Positions 26,972 through 38,328 of a DNA stretch of 64,000 bases are shown here, one piece after another. This DNA comes from Psychrobacter sp. M13 (GTDB lineage: Bacteria > Pseudomonadota > Gammaproteobacteria > Pseudomonadales > Moraxellaceae), in contig NZ_CP132194.1 in the NCBI RefSeq assembly GCF_030718935.1, positions 124,001 to 188,000 on the forward strand, written 5' to 3'. The position numbers were made by a program, and so were the translations under genes. The notes beneath the pieces were generated by a model, which was not told the DNA's origin, did no database searches, and was given only the letters and a program-made list of their open reading frames with translations. Within the stretch, counting starts at the first letter, position 1. Each line of letters starts with the position of its first letter.

Positions 26972-29839
26972 ATGAATAGTATAACCAAACAAGCAAATGA
27001 TTCAGGACACACTGAACTCGCCGCTGATAACGCCCATTATATTGAAGCCCTTTATGAGCAGTTCTTAACCGACCCTACTAGTGTCGATACAGAATGGCAA
27101 AACTACTTTAAACAGTATCAATCGCCAAATGACGCTCATCATAATGCCATTCAAGATCAGTATCTTTTATTAGCACGTAACCAAACGGCGAATAAGAGAT
27201 CTGCTGCCTCTAACACCAATAGTAACGTTGATTCGGCAAACTGTGCTGACCCTAAACAGATGGGTGTACAACAACTCATTTCTGCTTATCGTCGCCGTGG
27301 TCATCGCCGCGCTCAGCTTGATCCTTTAGGTTTGCATCCTCGCCCTGAGGTTGAAGATTTAAGCTTGGCTTATCATGGTCTAGCAGAATCAGATTTAGAT
27401 ACTATTTATCCTACCAGTGACTTAAATATCGGTAAGTCTGAAGCGCCATTACGTGAGATCATTGAGGTCATGGAGCGTGTTTATTGCCGTTACATTGGCA
27501 CTGAGTATATGCATGTCACTAGCAGTACCGAAAAGCGCTGGATGGAAAAGTACTTAGAGAGCAATTTAGGTCATATTGATTTTGATAAAGAAAAGCGCTT
27601 AGCTATTCTTGAGAGCTTGACAGCTGCTGAGGGTTTAGAGAAGTATTTGGCTCGTAAATATACGGGCGTAAAACGTTTTGGTCTAGAAGGTGGTGAGAGC
27701 TTTATACCTGCCGTTAATGAGATCATCCAACGTGCTGGCAGCTACGGTACTAAAGAGATGGTTATCGGTATGGCGCATCGCGGTCGTCTTAATTTATTGA
27801 TAAACGTTTTAGGTAAAAATCCAGCTGATTTATTTGATGAATTCGATGGTAAAGTACAACCAGAAAAAGGCTCAGGCGACGTCAAATACCATAATGGTTA
27901 CTCATCAAATGTGATGACGCCGGGTGGCGAGGCACATTTAGCCTTGGCCTTTAATCCCTCGCATCTTGAGATTGTATCGCCAGTATTAGAAGGTTCAGTA
28001 CGTGCGCGTCAAGTTCGCCGTAACGATACCGATGGCAATCTAGTATTACCTATTGTCGTCCATGGTGATGCTGCTTTTGCTGGTCAAGGTGTGGTACAAG
28101 AGACCTTCCAGATGTCACAAACCCGTGCCTATACTACAGGTGGCACGGTACATATTGTGATCAACAACCAAGTTGGCTTCACAACCAGCCGTCAAGAAGA
28201 CGCGCGCTCAACAGAGTATTGTACTGATGTTGCAAAAATGGTGCATGCACCTATTTTACATGTTAATGGCGATGATCCAGAATCAGTGGTATTTGCTGCG
28301 CAGTTGGCATTAGATTATCGTCATGAGTTCGGTAAAGATATTATTCTCGACTTGTTCTGCTATCGTCGTAACGGTCATAACGAAGCTGATGAGCCATCAG
28401 CGACTCAGCCACTTATGTATGCAGTGATAAAAAAGTTAGACACTACTCGTACAATATATGTGCAAAAGCTAGTCGAGGCAGGCGTTATTAGTGAAGCTGA
28501 AGCAGTTGAATACGAAGATGAGTATCGTGAGTCATTGGATCGTGGTGAATACGTCGTTAATTCATTAGTGTTTGAGCCAAGTGAAGAGCTGTTTGTCGAT
28601 TGGAAACCTTATCTAGGTCATGAATTACAAGATGATTGGGATACAAGCGTCGATATCGAAAAATTAAAATCTTATGGTCGCAAAATGGCTGAAATGCCTG
28701 AAGGCTATAAGTTACAGCGTCAAGTAGGTAAAGTTGTTGAACAGCGCTTAGCAATGCAAACTGGTGAAGAGCCATTGAACTGGGGTGCTGCTGAAACTTT
28801 AGCTTATGCCTCTTTAGTCGACAACGATGATATTATGGTGCGTATTACTGGCGAAGATGTCGGTCGTGGTACTTTCTCACATCGTCATAGCGAGCTATAC
28901 AATATCAATGATGGCAGCATGTATGTGCCATTGGCTCATGTCAGTGATACTCAAGCTCGTTTCGCTACTTATAACTCTCTATTATCAGAAGAGGCGGTAC
29001 TTGCTTTTGAGTATGGGTATGCCACTACAGTTCCTAATGCAGTGGTTATTTGGGAAGCGCAGTTTGGTGATTTTGTTAATGGCGCGCAAGTCGTTATCGA
29101 TCAGTTTATCGCTAGTGGTGAGACCAAATGGCAGCGCGTTTGCGGCTTGACTATGTTATTGCCACACGGCTTTGAAGGTCAAGGCCCTGAGCATTCTTCA
29201 GCACGTCTTGAGCGCTTCTTACAGCTATGTGCTGAAGATAATATGCAAGTGATTACCCCAACGACGCCTGCGCAAATATTTCATGCGCTACGTCGCCAAG
29301 GGGTGCGCCCGATCCGTAAGCCTCTGATTGTTATGTCGCCTAAGAGCTTGTTACGTCATAAGCTTGCCACCTCAGAGCTAAATGAATTAGCCAATGGTAA
29401 GTTTGAGACTGTCTTGCCAGAGATTGATAAGCAAGATGCTAGCAAAGTCACACGTTTAGTATTATGTGGCGGTAAGGTCTATTATGACCTACTTGAGCAG
29501 CGCCGTGCTTTGGGTCTAGATCATGTGGCTATCGTGCGTATTGAACAATTGTATCCATTACCAGAAGCGCGTTTGGTTGATGAGATCGAAAAGTATAGCA
29601 ATCTTAAAGAGATTGTTTGGACACAAGAAGAGCCATTAAACCAAGGCGCTTGGTACTACCTAGCTCCAGATATGTTCCGTATTGTTGTGCCACATCCAAC
29701 TAAGGCTAAGTTGATTGAGCCAGTAGCACGTCCTGCTAGTGCAGCTCCTGCAACAGGTTCAGCGAAGCTACATGTGCAGCAGCAGCAAGCGTTAATCGCA
29801 GGTGGTCTTGGTATTGAAGTAGATCAATTGGCTAAATAG
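26972..29839 (+). CDS. sucA: 2-oxoglutarate dehydrogenase E1 component
   Basis: Thiamine-diphosphate-dependent decarboxylase of the 2-oxoglutarate dehydrogenase complex, passing succinyl groups to the lipoyl domain of SucB. The N-terminal segment YIEALYEQFLTDP is the E2-binding type of helix. GMAHRGRLNLL, HGDAAFAGQG and NNQVGFTTSR form the ThDP region, and GQGPEHSSARLERFLQL lies in the C-terminal half. The 955 residues are slightly more than the E. coli protein; the surplus is an Asn/Ser-rich stretch around residues 70-90. sucB follows after 277 bases containing a 15-bp tandem repeat. Confidence 0.98.
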   Translation: MNSITKQANDSGHTELAADNAHYIEALYEQFLTDPTSVDTEWQNYFKQYQSPNDAHHNAIQDQYLLLARNQTANKRSAASNTNSNVDSANCADPKQMGVQQLISAYRRRGHRRAQLDPLGLHPRPEVEDLSLAYHGLAESDLDTIYPTSDLNIGKSEAPLREIIEVMERVYCRYIGTEYMHVTSSTEKRWMEKYLESNLGHIDFDKEKRLAILESLTAAEGLEKYLARKYTGVKRFGLEGGESFIPAVNEIIQRAGSYGTKEMVIGMAHRGRLNLLINVLGKNPADLFDEFDGKVQPEKGSGDVKYHNGYSSNVMTPGGEAHLALAFNPSHLEIVSPVLEGSVRARQVRRNDTDGNLVLPIVVHGDAAFAGQGVVQETFQMSQTRAYTTGGTVHIVINNQVGFTTSRQEDARSTEYCTDVAKMVHAPILHVNGDDPESVVFAAQLALDYRHEFGKDIILDLFCYRRNGHNEADEPSATQPLMYAVIKKLDTTRTIYVQKLVEAGVISEAEAVEYEDEYRESLDRGEYVVNSLVFEPSEELFVDWKPYLGHELQDDWDTSVDIEKLKSYGRKMAEMPEGYKLQRQVGKVVEQRLAMQTGEEPLNWGAAETLAYASLVDNDDIMVRITGEDVGRGTFSHRHSELYNINDGSMYVPLAHVSDTQARFATYNSLLSEEAVLAFEYGYATTVPNAVVIWEAQFGDFVNGAQVVIDQFIASGETKWQRVCGLTMLLPHGFEGQGPEHSSARLERFLQLCAEDNMQVITPTTPAQIFHALRRQGVRPIRKPLIVMSPKSLLRHKLATSELNELANGKFETVLPEIDKQDASKVTRLVLCGGKVYYDLLEQRRALGLDHVAIVRIEQLYPLPEARLVDEIEKYSNLKEIVWTQEEPLNQGAWYYLAPDMFRIVVPHPTKAKLIEPVARPASAAPATGSAKLHVQQQQALIAGGLGIEVDQLAK

Positions 29840-29925
29840 TTCACTTTATGAATGACAGTTATTCGCGTTTTATGTTAAATGCTAATAACTGTCGCTCAAA
29901 CGTTTGATAGTACAAATCTGCACTT

Positions 29926-30011
29926 AGAATATCAGTATTTAGAAAAGTCGCATTTGAAAACAGTATTTAGAATAACAGTATTTAGAATAACAGTATTTAG
30001 AATAACAGTAT
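29926..30011. repeat. 15-bp tandem repeat between sucA and sucB
   Basis: AACAGTATTTAGAAT occurs three times in exact tandem from 29959 to 30003, followed by a partial fourth copy (AACAGTAT) and preceded, near 29930, by a diverged copy (ATCAGTATTTAGAAA). Its reverse complement shares the TAAATACT core with repeats upstream of gph and between hemC and hemD. Confidence 0.9.
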
Positions 30012-30116
30012 CAGGCGATGACAGTCAGCAGTTAACTACTTACTATCAGTTATCCGTGCAACTGCCTATCAAGACTTTATAACCTATAGCAATATTTAAA
30101 TTTAAGGAGTATATCG

Positions 30117-31352
30117 ATGGCTGAGATTAAAGCCCCCGTGTTTCCAGAATCGGTTGCCGATGGCACAATCGTTGAATGGCATGTCACTGAAGGTCAGCAA
30201 GTTAGCCGTGACGACCTACTAGCCGAAATCGAAACTGATAAGGTAGTATTAGAAGTCGTTGCACCTGACAATGGTGTCGTTACTAAGATCGTCAAGCAAG
30301 TCGATGATATTGTATTATCTGATGAGCTTATTGGTGAGTTTGAAGCGGGTGCTACCGCTGAAGCTGGCTCTGCTCATGCTGTTGATCCAGATCAGCCTGC
30401 TGCCCCTGTTCAACAAAAAGAAACGGGTTACGGCGATACACCAAGTCGTCCAAATGCTCCTGAAGCTGATCATAAAGATCAAAGCCCAGCAGTACGCAAA
30501 GCCGCAAAAGAGTCAGGCGTAGATCCTAAAGATGTCGAGGGCAGTGGTCGTGGTGGTCGAGTCACTAAAGGCGATATGGCAAGCCCAACTCTAAAAGCTG
30601 ATAGTAGTATCAAGACTGACAGTGGTAAGGTTGTTGCAGAGTCAACGGGTGAGCGCAGTGAGAGCCGCGTACCTATGACGCGTCTACGTAAGACAGTTGC
30701 CAATCGCTTATTAGCAGCTTCTCAAGAAACTGCAATGCTAACTACGTTTAACGAAGTCAATATGAAGCCGTTGATGGATATGCGTGCTAAATATAAAGAG
30801 CAGTTCGAAAAACGCCATGGCACACGTTTAGGCTTTATGTCGTTATTCATAAAAGCGGCGACTGAAGCGTTGAAACGTTTCCCAGCGGTTAATGCTTCAT
30901 TGGACGGTGATGACATCGTTTATCATGGTTACTATGACATCGGTGTTGCGGTATCTTCTAATCGTGGTCTAGTAGTACCAGTACTGCGTGATACCGATCA
31001 AATGAGTATGGCTGATGTTGAAGCCAAAATTCGTGAGTTCGGTGGCAAAGCACAAGAAGGTAAACTTGGTCTAGACGATATGATCGGTGGTACATTCACT
31101 ATCTCTAACGGTGGCGTATTCGGATCACTCATGTCAACGCCTATCTTGAACCCGCCACAAACGGCTATCTTAGGTATGCATGCCATTAACGATCGCCCAA
31201 TGGCAGTTAATGGTGAAGTTAAAATCTTGCCAATGATGTATCTTGCATTGTCTTATGATCACCGTATGATTGATGGTAAAGAAGCGGTACAGTTCTTAGT
31301 AACCATTAAAGAATTGGTTGAAGACCCAACTATGCTACTTTTAGATCTTTAA
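30117..31352 (+). CDS. sucB: dihydrolipoamide succinyltransferase (E2)
   Basis: Core of the 2-oxoglutarate dehydrogenase complex. Domains in order: one lipoyl domain (1-75) with the lipoylated Lys in [11 protein letters not shown]; a Pro/Ala/Gln-rich linker; a peripheral subunit-binding domain around 123-158 ([20 protein letters not shown]); a second linker; and the catalytic acyltransferase domain ending in [16 protein letters not shown], with the His/Asp active site. The 411 residues are normal. AAGGAG is well placed before ATG 30117. lpd lies next in the same direction. Confidence 0.97.
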   Translation: MAEIKAPVFPESVADGTIVEWHVTEGQQVSRDDLLAEIETDKVVLEVVAPDNGVVTKIVKQVDDIVLSDELIGEFEAGATAEAGSAHAVDPDQPAAPVQQKETGYGDTPSRPNAPEADHKDQSPAVRKAAKESGVDPKDVEGSGRGGRVTKGDMASPTLKADSSIKTDSGKVVAESTGERSESRVPMTRLRKTVANRLLAASQETAMLTTFNEVNMKPLMDMRAKYKEQFEKRHGTRLGFMSLFIKAATEALKRFPAVNASLDGDDIVYHGYYDIGVAVSSNRGLVVPVLRDTDQMSMADVEAKIREFGGKAQEGKLGLDDMIGGTFTISNGGVFGSLMSTPILNPPQTAILGMHAINDRPMAVNGEVKILPMMYLALSYDHRMIDGKEAVQFLVTIKELVEDPTMLLLDL

Positions 31353-31520
31353 ATTTTTGGGCTTGTATTGGCAATTGCTAGTACAAGCTTTTTAGTTATT
31401 ATCTAAGCGCTTATTCACTCTAAGCTATTCAATATATCTGTCATCTTAGTTATTCTGCATCATTCAATATGAAAAATCAGCTTTAGTGATAGCCATGACT
31501 TATTAGTTATAGAGTCATTA

Positions 31521-31580
31521 AGCTTTGATTAATATTACTACGCGTTGATTACTACTATTAAGCTTTGATTTGTAATTTAG
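31521..31580. repeat. imperfect 20-bp tandem repeat upstream of lpd
   Basis: Three successive 20-base units share the frame AGCTTTGATT...ATTACTA (AGCTTTGATTAATATTACTA, CGCGTTGATTACTACTATTA, AGCTTTGATTTGTAATTTAG). They lie just upstream of the lpd start. Confidence 0.55.
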
Positions 31581-31625
31581 ATGATTCACAAATTTTTAAC
31601 TATACATAAAATATGGAATTCCATT

Positions 31626-33077
31626 ATGAAAGACAATTATGATCTAGTCGTTATTGGCGGTGGTCCTGGTGGTTACGAAGCAGCTATCCGTGCAGGGCAG
31701 CTAGGTATGAGCGTTGCTTGTATCGAAAAACGAGTTTATAAAGGTGAACCTGCTCTTGGTGGTACTTGCTTGAACGTCGGTTGTATCCCGTCAAAAGCAC
31801 TACTTGATAGCTCGCACCGCTATGAAGCTACTAAACATGATCTCGATGAGCATGGCATTAGTACTGGCGATGTTGCCATCGACATTGAGAAAATGATTGA
31901 GCGTAAAGAAGGTATCGTTAAGCAGTTAACAGGCGGCGTTGCAGCACTACTAAAAGGCAATGGCGTTGACTGGCTACAAGGCTGGGGCACGTTGGTTGAT
32001 GGCAAAGGCGCTGACAAGACTGTTAAATTTACAGCACTTGCAGACGAAGCAGAAAGTACTATTACTGCTAAAAATGTCATTCTTGCAGCAGGGTCTGTTC
32101 CTATTGATATCCCAGTTGCCAAAACTGACGGTGATCGCATCGTCGATTCTACGGGCGCGCTTGATTTTACTTCAGTTCCTAAGCGTTTAGGTGTCATCGG
32201 TGCAGGCGTTATCGGTCTTGAGCTTGGTTCAGTATGGCGTCGTCTAGGTAGCGAAGTAGTTGTATATGAAGCGCTTCCAAGCTTCTTAGCCGCTGCTGAT
32301 AAAGACATCTCAAAAGAAGCTGGAAAAATGCTGAAAAAGCAAGGTCTTGATATCCGTGTCGATACCAAAGTAACTAATGCTGAAATTAAAGATGATCAAG
32401 TGGTTGTCACTAGCGAAAATAAAGGCGAAGCATCAGATGAGAGCTTTGATAAGCTGATTGTGTGTGTGGGTCGCCGTGCTTATTCTGAAAAGCTATTGGG
32501 TGAAAATAGTGGTATTCAGTTGACTGAACGTGGATTAATCGACGTTGATGATCAATGTAAGACTAATCTTGATGGCGTGTACGCTATCGGTGATTTAGTC
32601 CGTGGCCCTATGCTTGCGCATAAAGCTATGGAAGAGGGCATGATGGCAGTTGAGCGCATCCATGGCGAAAAAGCTCAAGTTAACTATGAGACTATTATTA
32701 ATGTTATCTATACCCATCCAGAAATCGCATGGGTTGGTTTGACTGAGCAAGAAGCGACCGAAGCAGGTTATGAAGTCAAAACAGGCTCATTTAATTTAGC
32801 CGCTAACGGCCGTGCATTGGCTCAAAGTGAAGCACAAGGCTCTATCAAAGTCGTTGCTGATGCCAAGACAGATAGATTGCTAGGTATGCATGCTATCTCT
32901 GCTGGTGCTGGTGATATTGTTCACCAAGGCATGATTGCGATGGAGTTCGTCTCTAGTATCGAAGACTTGCAACTGATGACGTTTGCACATCCAACGATCT
33001 CAGAAGCCGTCCATGAAGCTGCTTTATCTGCAGATGGTCGCGCTATTCACGCTATTCAGCGCAAAAAACGTAAATAA
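31626..33077 (+). CDS. lpd: dihydrolipoyl dehydrogenase (E3)
   Basis: Reoxidises the dihydrolipoyl groups of SucB (and possibly of other 2-oxoacid complexes) with NAD+. The FAD-binding [10 protein letters not shown] lies at the N-terminus, and the redox-active disulfide is in [17 protein letters not shown] second nucleotide-binding [13 protein letters not shown] and the C-terminal His-Glu motif region [13 protein letters not shown] complete the fold. ATG 31626 ([12 protein letters not shown]) gives 483 residues; 15 additional residues encoded upstream are not family-like. It follows sucB by ~270 bases and precedes sucCD. Confidence 0.96.
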   Translation: MKDNYDLVVIGGGPGGYEAAIRAGQLGMSVACIEKRVYKGEPALGGTCLNVGCIPSKALLDSSHRYEATKHDLDEHGISTGDVAIDIEKMIERKEGIVKQLTGGVAALLKGNGVDWLQGWGTLVDGKGADKTVKFTALADEAESTITAKNVILAAGSVPIDIPVAKTDGDRIVDSTGALDFTSVPKRLGVIGAGVIGLELGSVWRRLGSEVVVYEALPSFLAAADKDISKEAGKMLKKQGLDIRVDTKVTNAEIKDDQVVVTSENKGEASDESFDKLIVCVGRRAYSEKLLGENSGIQLTERGLIDVDDQCKTNLDGVYAIGDLVRGPMLAHKAMEEGMMAVERIHGEKAQVNYETIINVIYTHPEIAWVGLTEQEATEAGYEVKTGSFNLAANGRALAQSEAQGSIKVVADAKTDRLLGMHAISAGAGDIVHQGMIAMEFVSSIEDLQLMTFAHPTISEAVHEAALSADGRAIHAIQRKKRK

Positions 33078-33211
33078 ATAACGCATTATTAGCTGATCAT
33101 AGCGCAGTTTTATGATAAAGACTGTCGCTGTGATTGCCAGTGCGTCAGACGAACGTTGTCGCGCGCTCACTTTCACTTTTTATTAATTGTAAAAAATAAA
33201 GGATACAATCA

Positions 33212-34378
33212 ATGAATTTACATGAGTACCAAGCAAAAGAGCTATTAAAAAGCTACGGTTTGCCCATTCAAGAAGGCATTATTGCCTATAGTGGCGACGA
33301 AGCTGCTGCAGCTTTTGATAAAACCCCGACGGATATTGCGGTTATCAAAGCGCAAGTACATGCTGGTGGCCGTGGTAAAGCGGGTGGCGTAAAGCTCGTT
33401 AAAACTCGTGAAGAAGCTAAGCAAGTCACTGATGAATTAATCGGTACTAACTTAGTGACTTTCCAAACTGACGCTGATGGTCAGCCAGTTAACTTTGTAC
33501 TAGTTGCAGAAGATATGTACCCCGTACAGACTGAGCTATATCTTGGCGCTGTAGTAGATCGTTCTACTCGTCGTGTAACTTTCATGGCATCAACCGAAGG
33601 TGGTGTTGATATCGAAGAAGTTGCAAATGAGACCCCAGAAAAAATCTTTAAAACGAGTGTTGATCCATTAGTAGGCCTAATGCCTTATCAAGCGCGTGAT
33701 GTGGCGTTTCAGTTAGGTTTAGAAGGCAAACAGATCAATCAGTTTGTAAAAATAATGACTGGTGCTTATAAAGCCTTTGTTGAAAACGACTTTGCCTTAT
33801 TGGAAGTTAACCCATTAGCCGTCCGCGAAAACGGCGAGATTGTTTGTGTTGATGGCAAAATCGGTATCGACTCAAACGCTTTATATCGTTTACCAAAAAT
33901 CGCTGCGCTACAAGACAAAACTCAAGAAAATGAGCGTGAGCTAAAAGCGGCCGAGTTTGACTTAAACTATGTTGCCCTAGAAGGTAACATCGGCTGTATG
34001 GTCAACGGTGCTGGTCTTGCAATGGCTACGATGGACATCATCAAATTGTATGGCGGCAAGCCTGCTAACTTCTTGGACGTTGGCGGCGGCGCAACTAAAG
34101 ACCGCGTTGTTGAAGCTTTCAAGATCATTTTGGAAGACAGCAGCGTTGAGGGTGTGTTGATCAACATCTTCGGTGGTATCGTACGTTGTGACATGATTGC
34201 AGAAGCTATCATCGCGGCTATCAAAGAAGTTAACGTAACAGTACCAGTCGTTGTTCGTTTAGAAGGTAACAACGCTGAGCTTGGCGCGAAAATTCTAAAA
34301 GAATCTGGTCTGAAATTGATTTCAGCTCAAGGGTTAGCAGATGCGGCTCAAAAAATTGTCGATGCTGTTAAAGCTTAA
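33212..34378 (+). CDS. sucC: succinyl-CoA synthetase beta subunit
   Basis: With SucD converts succinyl-CoA to succinate while making ATP or GTP. The ATP-grasp domain has [15 protein letters not shown] near residue 50. The C-terminal flavodoxin-like part contains [17 protein letters not shown] and the Gly-rich [13 protein letters not shown]. The length of 388 is exactly that of E. coli SucC. ATAAAGGAT precedes ATG 33212. sucD follows after 149 bases. Confidence 0.98.
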   Translation: MNLHEYQAKELLKSYGLPIQEGIIAYSGDEAAAAFDKTPTDIAVIKAQVHAGGRGKAGGVKLVKTREEAKQVTDELIGTNLVTFQTDADGQPVNFVLVAEDMYPVQTELYLGAVVDRSTRRVTFMASTEGGVDIEEVANETPEKIFKTSVDPLVGLMPYQARDVAFQLGLEGKQINQFVKIMTGAYKAFVENDFALLEVNPLAVRENGEIVCVDGKIGIDSNALYRLPKIAALQDKTQENERELKAAEFDLNYVALEGNIGCMVNGAGLAMATMDIIKLYGGKPANFLDVGGGATKDRVVEAFKIILEDSSVEGVLINIFGGIVRCDMIAEAIIAAIKEVNVTVPVVVRLEGNNAELGAKILKESGLKLISAQGLADAAQKIVDAVKA

Positions 34379-34527
34379 GTCTTTAATGATTAGTGTTTAG
34401 AAATAAGTACTAAAGCATAGTAGTCAAAGCGTAATAGTGGTTTCATAGCTAGGATTGATTGCCAAAATTTGATAGCAATCATATTGAAGATCACTATTAC
34501 AAGACAACCGAATACAAGGAATAAATA

Positions 34528-35403
34528 ATGAGTGTATTAATCGATAAAGATACCAAAGTATTGGTACAAGGTTTTACGGGTAAAAACGGCACGTTCCATT
34601 CTGAACAAGCCATCGAATACGGTACTAAAGTGGTAGGCGGCGTGACCCCAGGTAAGGGTGGTCAAACTCACCTAGGTCTGCCTGTATTCAACACTATGGC
34701 AGAAGCTATGGCTGAGACTCATGCTGATGCTTCTGTTATCTATGTACCAGCACCATTTGTACTAGATTCTATCGTTGAAGCGGTAGATGCTGGCGTGAAG
34801 CTGATCATCGTGATCACTGAAGGCGTGCCTACTCTAGATATGCTAAAAGCAAAACGTTACATCGAAGAAGCAGACGGCGTGCGTATGGTTGGTCCTAACT
34901 GCCCAGGCGTTATCACTCCAGGTCAGTGCAAAATCGGCATCATGCCAGGCCATATCCACATGCCAGGTAAAGTGGGCATCATCTCACGCTCTGGTACTTT
35001 GACTTATGAAGCAGTAGCCCAGACGACTAAGCTTGGATTTGGTCAATCAACGTGTATCGGTATCGGTGGTGATCCTATTCCTGGTATGAACCAGATTGAT
35101 GCATTAAAACTGTTCCAAGAAGATCCACAAACTGAAGCTATCATCTTGATCGGCGAGATTGGTGGTACCGCTGAAGAAGAAGCGGCCGCTTATATCAAAG
35201 ACAATGTCACTAAGCCAGTTGTTGGTTATATCGCTGGTGTTACGGCTCCAGAAGGCAAGCGTATGGGTCATGCTGGCGCTATTATCTCTGGTGGCCAGGG
35301 TACTGCTGAAGAGAAATTCAAAGCCTTTGAAGATGCTGGTATCGCTTATACGCGTGACCCGTCTAAACTTGGTGATAAGCTAAAAGAAGTTACTGGTTGG
35401 TAA
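34528..35403 (+). CDS. sucD: succinyl-CoA synthetase alpha subunit
   Basis: Carries the phosphohistidine intermediate, in [17 protein letters not shown], and the CoA-binding Rossmann domain ([17 protein letters not shown]). The catalytic-site glutamate region [14 protein letters not shown] is present. The length of 291 is normal. It is the last gene of the TCA run; a terminator lies ~50 bases beyond the stop. Confidence 0.98.
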   Translation: MSVLIDKDTKVLVQGFTGKNGTFHSEQAIEYGTKVVGGVTPGKGGQTHLGLPVFNTMAEAMAETHADASVIYVPAPFVLDSIVEAVDAGVKLIIVITEGVPTLDMLKAKRYIEEADGVRMVGPNCPGVITPGQCKIGIMPGHIHMPGKVGIISRSGTLTYEAVAQTTKLGFGQSTCIGIGGDPIPGMNQIDALKLFQEDPQTEAIILIGEIGGTAEEEAAAYIKDNVTKPVVGYIAGVTAPEGKRMGHAGAIISGGQGTAEEKFKAFEDAGIAYTRDPSKLGDKLKEVTGW

Positions 35404-35455
35404 GATGGACTTCGGTTTATCTAGCTAAACACTAGAACTCTGTTGAAAAATCAAG

Positions 35456-35486
35456 GACATCCCTAAAATGGGGTGTCTTTTTTTTA
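35456..35486 (+). terminator. rho-independent terminator after sucD
   Basis: Stem GACATCCC / GGGGTGTC (one G-T pair) with a short loop and a run of nine or more Ts. Confidence 0.85.
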
Positions 35487-35706
35487 TTTTTTATTGCATT
35501 ATCTCTTGCAAGTGGCAGTCAGTAAGCTTGGAAAATTAAGTATTTTAAACGATGATTGTGGTACGCTTATGATAAAACTTTCCGCGACTATATTTATTTC
35601 ACTGGTTTGGCAATCGATCATAGCGCTGCGCTAAATTATTTACAGCAAAAACTAACAAAACGATCAGACTCTAATTAAAACAACCTTCTAATATAGCCTA
35701 TTACTT

Positions 35707-36579
35707 ATGAAAAAAATTACTCACGCCGTCATTCCCGTTGCAGGTTTTGGTACGCGCATGTTGCCTTTATCTAAAGCTGTGCCAAAAGAGCTACTACCAT
35801 TAGGTAATCGTCCTGCTATTCATTATGTGGTTGAAGAAGCTATTGCAGCAGGTATCAAACATATTGTGCTAGTAGGCCATGCACAAAAAAGTGCTATTGA
35901 AAATTACTTTGATATCAATGCTGAGCTGGATAATCAGTTGCGTGTTAAGGGCAAGGACGCGCTTGCAGATAGTTTAAATTGGCTGCCAGAGGATGTGACA
36001 ATATCTACGATACGGCAAGGCAAAGCGCTAGGTTTAGGTCATGCCGTATTAGCAGCGCGACCCATCATTGGGCAACATGACTTTGCGGTGTTACTACCTG
36101 ATGTAGTACTTGATCCTTTTACGACTGATCTAAAGAATGACAATTTGGCTTTTATGTTGGCTGAGTTTGCTAAAAGGGGACACTCACAAATATTAGTCGA
36201 AAAAGTCGCTGATGAGGATGTCTCTAAATACGGTATTGCTAAGCTTGATGAGAATGTCAGCTTTGAAAATAGCATAGATACTAATGTTAGTTTTAAAGTA
36301 GCGGGCTTTGTAGAAAAGCCAAGCTTAGCAGAAGCGCCTTCGCGCCTAGCCGTGGTCGGCCGTTACGCATTTAGCAATCAGATATTTGATTATTTAGCCG
36401 ATACGACAGCCTCTGTCGGTGGCGAGATTCAACTGACAGATGCTATAGACGCGCTGATTAGTCAACAAGGCGTTGAGGTTACTACTATGCTTGGGTGTAG
36501 TTATGACGCAGGTGATATGCGCTCTTATATGCAAGCTTTTATTTACTTTGCTGAGCGTCAATTAGACGGTGATAAATAA
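35707..36579 (+). CDS. galU: UTP-glucose-1-phosphate uridylyltransferase
   Basis: Makes UDP-glucose from UTP and glucose 1-phosphate, feeding exopolysaccharide, LPS and storage pathways. The nucleotidyltransferase signature AGFGTRMLPLSKAVPKELLPLG is near the N-terminus (residues 12-33), followed by RQGKALGLGHAVLAARP and the catalytic-site FVEKPS segment. The length is 290. pgi begins three bases after the stop, so the two are co-transcribed. In Acinetobacter, galU, gpi and pgm sit at one border of the capsule locus, and this block resembles that border. Confidence 0.95.
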   Translation: MKKITHAVIPVAGFGTRMLPLSKAVPKELLPLGNRPAIHYVVEEAIAAGIKHIVLVGHAQKSAIENYFDINAELDNQLRVKGKDALADSLNWLPEDVTISTIRQGKALGLGHAVLAARPIIGQHDFAVLLPDVVLDPFTTDLKNDNLAFMLAEFAKRGHSQILVEKVADEDVSKYGIAKLDENVSFENSIDTNVSFKVAGFVEKPSLAEAPSRLAVVGRYAFSNQIFDYLADTTASVGGEIQLTDAIDALISQQGVEVTTMLGCSYDAGDMRSYMQAFIYFAERQLDGDK

Positions 36580-36582
36580 CTG

Positions 36583-38244
36583 ATGAACAAACCTATGTCT
36601 ATGCCATTGTATAAAAATGCCCGTAGCTCCATGCAATGGACTCAATTACAGCAGCTGGCAAAGCAAGAATGGTCTATTGCTGCATTGTTTAGTCAGGATG
36701 AAAGTCGCACTCAGCGTTATAGCGCGCAAACGGGTGCGCTATATATGGACTATAGTAAACAATGTATCGATGATAAGGTGATTACCAACTTATTAGACTT
36801 AGCGAATAGCAGTGATCTAGGCAAACGTATTACAGACTTGATGCAAGGGATGACGATTAATACTAGTGAGGAGCGGGCCGCTCTTCATACCGCATTACGA
36901 CTGCCAGAGGGTGCGAAGCTGCAAGTAGGTAGTCAGAATGTGACCGCTGATGTGCACAATAGCTTAGCGCAAGTTGAACGGTTATCGCAGCGTATTCGCA
37001 GTGGCAATTGGCGTGGATTTTCTGGTAAAGCGATTACTGATGTGATCAATATTGGCGTTGGTGGCTCTGATTTAGGGCCTTTGATGGCGGCGACTGCGCT
37101 TGATGAATGGGCAGACACCGAGATTGTCGTGCACTTTGTCTCTAATATGGATGGTAGCCAGCTCGATAATTTGCTTAAGCGTCTAAATGCCGAGACTACC
37201 CTATTTATTATATCTTCTAAATCCTTTGGTACGGTTGATACCTTGTCCAATGCGAAGACGGCATTGTCATGGTTATTGGTAACCGCTCTCTTGCGTGCAG
37301 GTACGCAAGAGAGCGTTCTGCGTCGGCATTTTATTGGTATATCTGCCAATAGCGTCAAAATGAGTGCATGGGGTATTCATCCTGAGCATCAGTTGCAGCT
37401 ATGGGATTGGGTTGGCGGTCGATTTTCTTTATGGTCAGCGATTGGCTTGGCGATTGCTATTCGTATTGGTATGAGCCAGTTTCGCGAGCTGCTTGCGGGT
37501 GCGCACAGTATGGATATGCACTTTGCGACAGCCGATTTTAAGGGTAATCTACCAGTATTATTAGGCTTACTTGCTGTTTGGAACAGTACTTTTCTACATA
37601 TTCATGCCCATACTGTACTGCCGTATGATGGGCGCTTGAGCTATTTGCCTAGCTACCTGACCCAGCTTGAGATGGAAAGTAACGGCAAATCTGTGACTCA
37701 TAGTGGCGAGCAGGTTGATTACGATACTTGCCCTATTCTATGGGGCGAGATTGGCTCTAATGCTCAGCATGCTTTTTATCAGTTGCTACACCAAGGAACG
37801 CAGCATGTCTCTTGCGATTTTATCGCCTGCGTGCGTCACTATAATGACGATGCTCAGAATGCCTCTTTGCAACATCAGCATGAGTTGTCACTAGCGAATT
37901 GTTTGGCACAAAGTCGAGTGTTAGCCTTTGGTAATGATGCTGTTGCTAATATCGCAGCCAGTTGTGATGCGGATAAATATAAGCATTATCGAGGTAATCA
38001 GCCATCGACTACGCTATTGATAGATGAGCTAACCCCGCACAGTTTAGGCGCTTTGGTTGCACTGTATGAGCATAAAGTCTATGTAATGGCTAGTATTTGG
38101 GATATTAACCCGTTTGATCAATGGGGTGTTGAGATGGGTAAGCAGATGGCAGAGTCGGTTTATCAGTCTTTACAGCAAGATAATAATAGCCCATTCGATA
38201 CTTCGACCAATCAGTTGCTGGCACATATTAGACAGCTGTCTTAG
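36583..38244 (+). CDS. pgi: glucose-6-phosphate isomerase
   Basis: Interconverts glucose 6-phosphate and fructose 6-phosphate. Family signatures are seen: NIGVGGSDLGPLMA, SKSFGTVDTLSNA, and WVGGRFSLWSAIGLAIA (the PGI signature 1 region). The substrate-binding ESNGKSVTH is present, and GEIGSNAQHAFYQLLHQGT carries the catalytic Glu/His region. The length of 553 is typical of the long eukaryote-like bacterial form. The start ATG 36583 lies next to the galU stop, indicating coupling. A UGD-like gene follows after ~85 bases. Confidence 0.96.
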   Translation: MNKPMSMPLYKNARSSMQWTQLQQLAKQEWSIAALFSQDESRTQRYSAQTGALYMDYSKQCIDDKVITNLLDLANSSDLGKRITDLMQGMTINTSEERAALHTALRLPEGAKLQVGSQNVTADVHNSLAQVERLSQRIRSGNWRGFSGKAITDVINIGVGGSDLGPLMAATALDEWADTEIVVHFVSNMDGSQLDNLLKRLNAETTLFIISSKSFGTVDTLSNAKTALSWLLVTALLRAGTQESVLRRHFIGISANSVKMSAWGIHPEHQLQLWDWVGGRFSLWSAIGLAIAIRIGMSQFRELLAGAHSMDMHFATADFKGNLPVLLGLLAVWNSTFLHIHAHTVLPYDGRLSYLPSYLTQLEMESNGKSVTHSGEQVDYDTCPILWGEIGSNAQHAFYQLLHQGTQHVSCDFIACVRHYNDDAQNASLQHQHELSLANCLAQSRVLAFGNDAVANIAASCDADKYKHYRGNQPSTTLLIDELTPHSLGALVALYEHKVYVMASIWDINPFDQWGVEMGKQMAESVYQSLQQDNNSPFDTSTNQLLAHIRQLS

Positions 38245-38328
38245 TTACTATGATTTATGAGTTTTTACTTATCAAAGCTTGCGGTTATATGATAACTTTT
38301 GAAAAACGTCCCTTAGAGAGGAAATAAG

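Noticed and set aside
29879..30082. 67-codon plus-strand frame with repeated VFRIT between sucA and sucB
   Set aside because: The peptide repeat is simply the 15-bp DNA repeat read in frame; there is no ribosome-binding site, and the frame lies in the intergenic gap.
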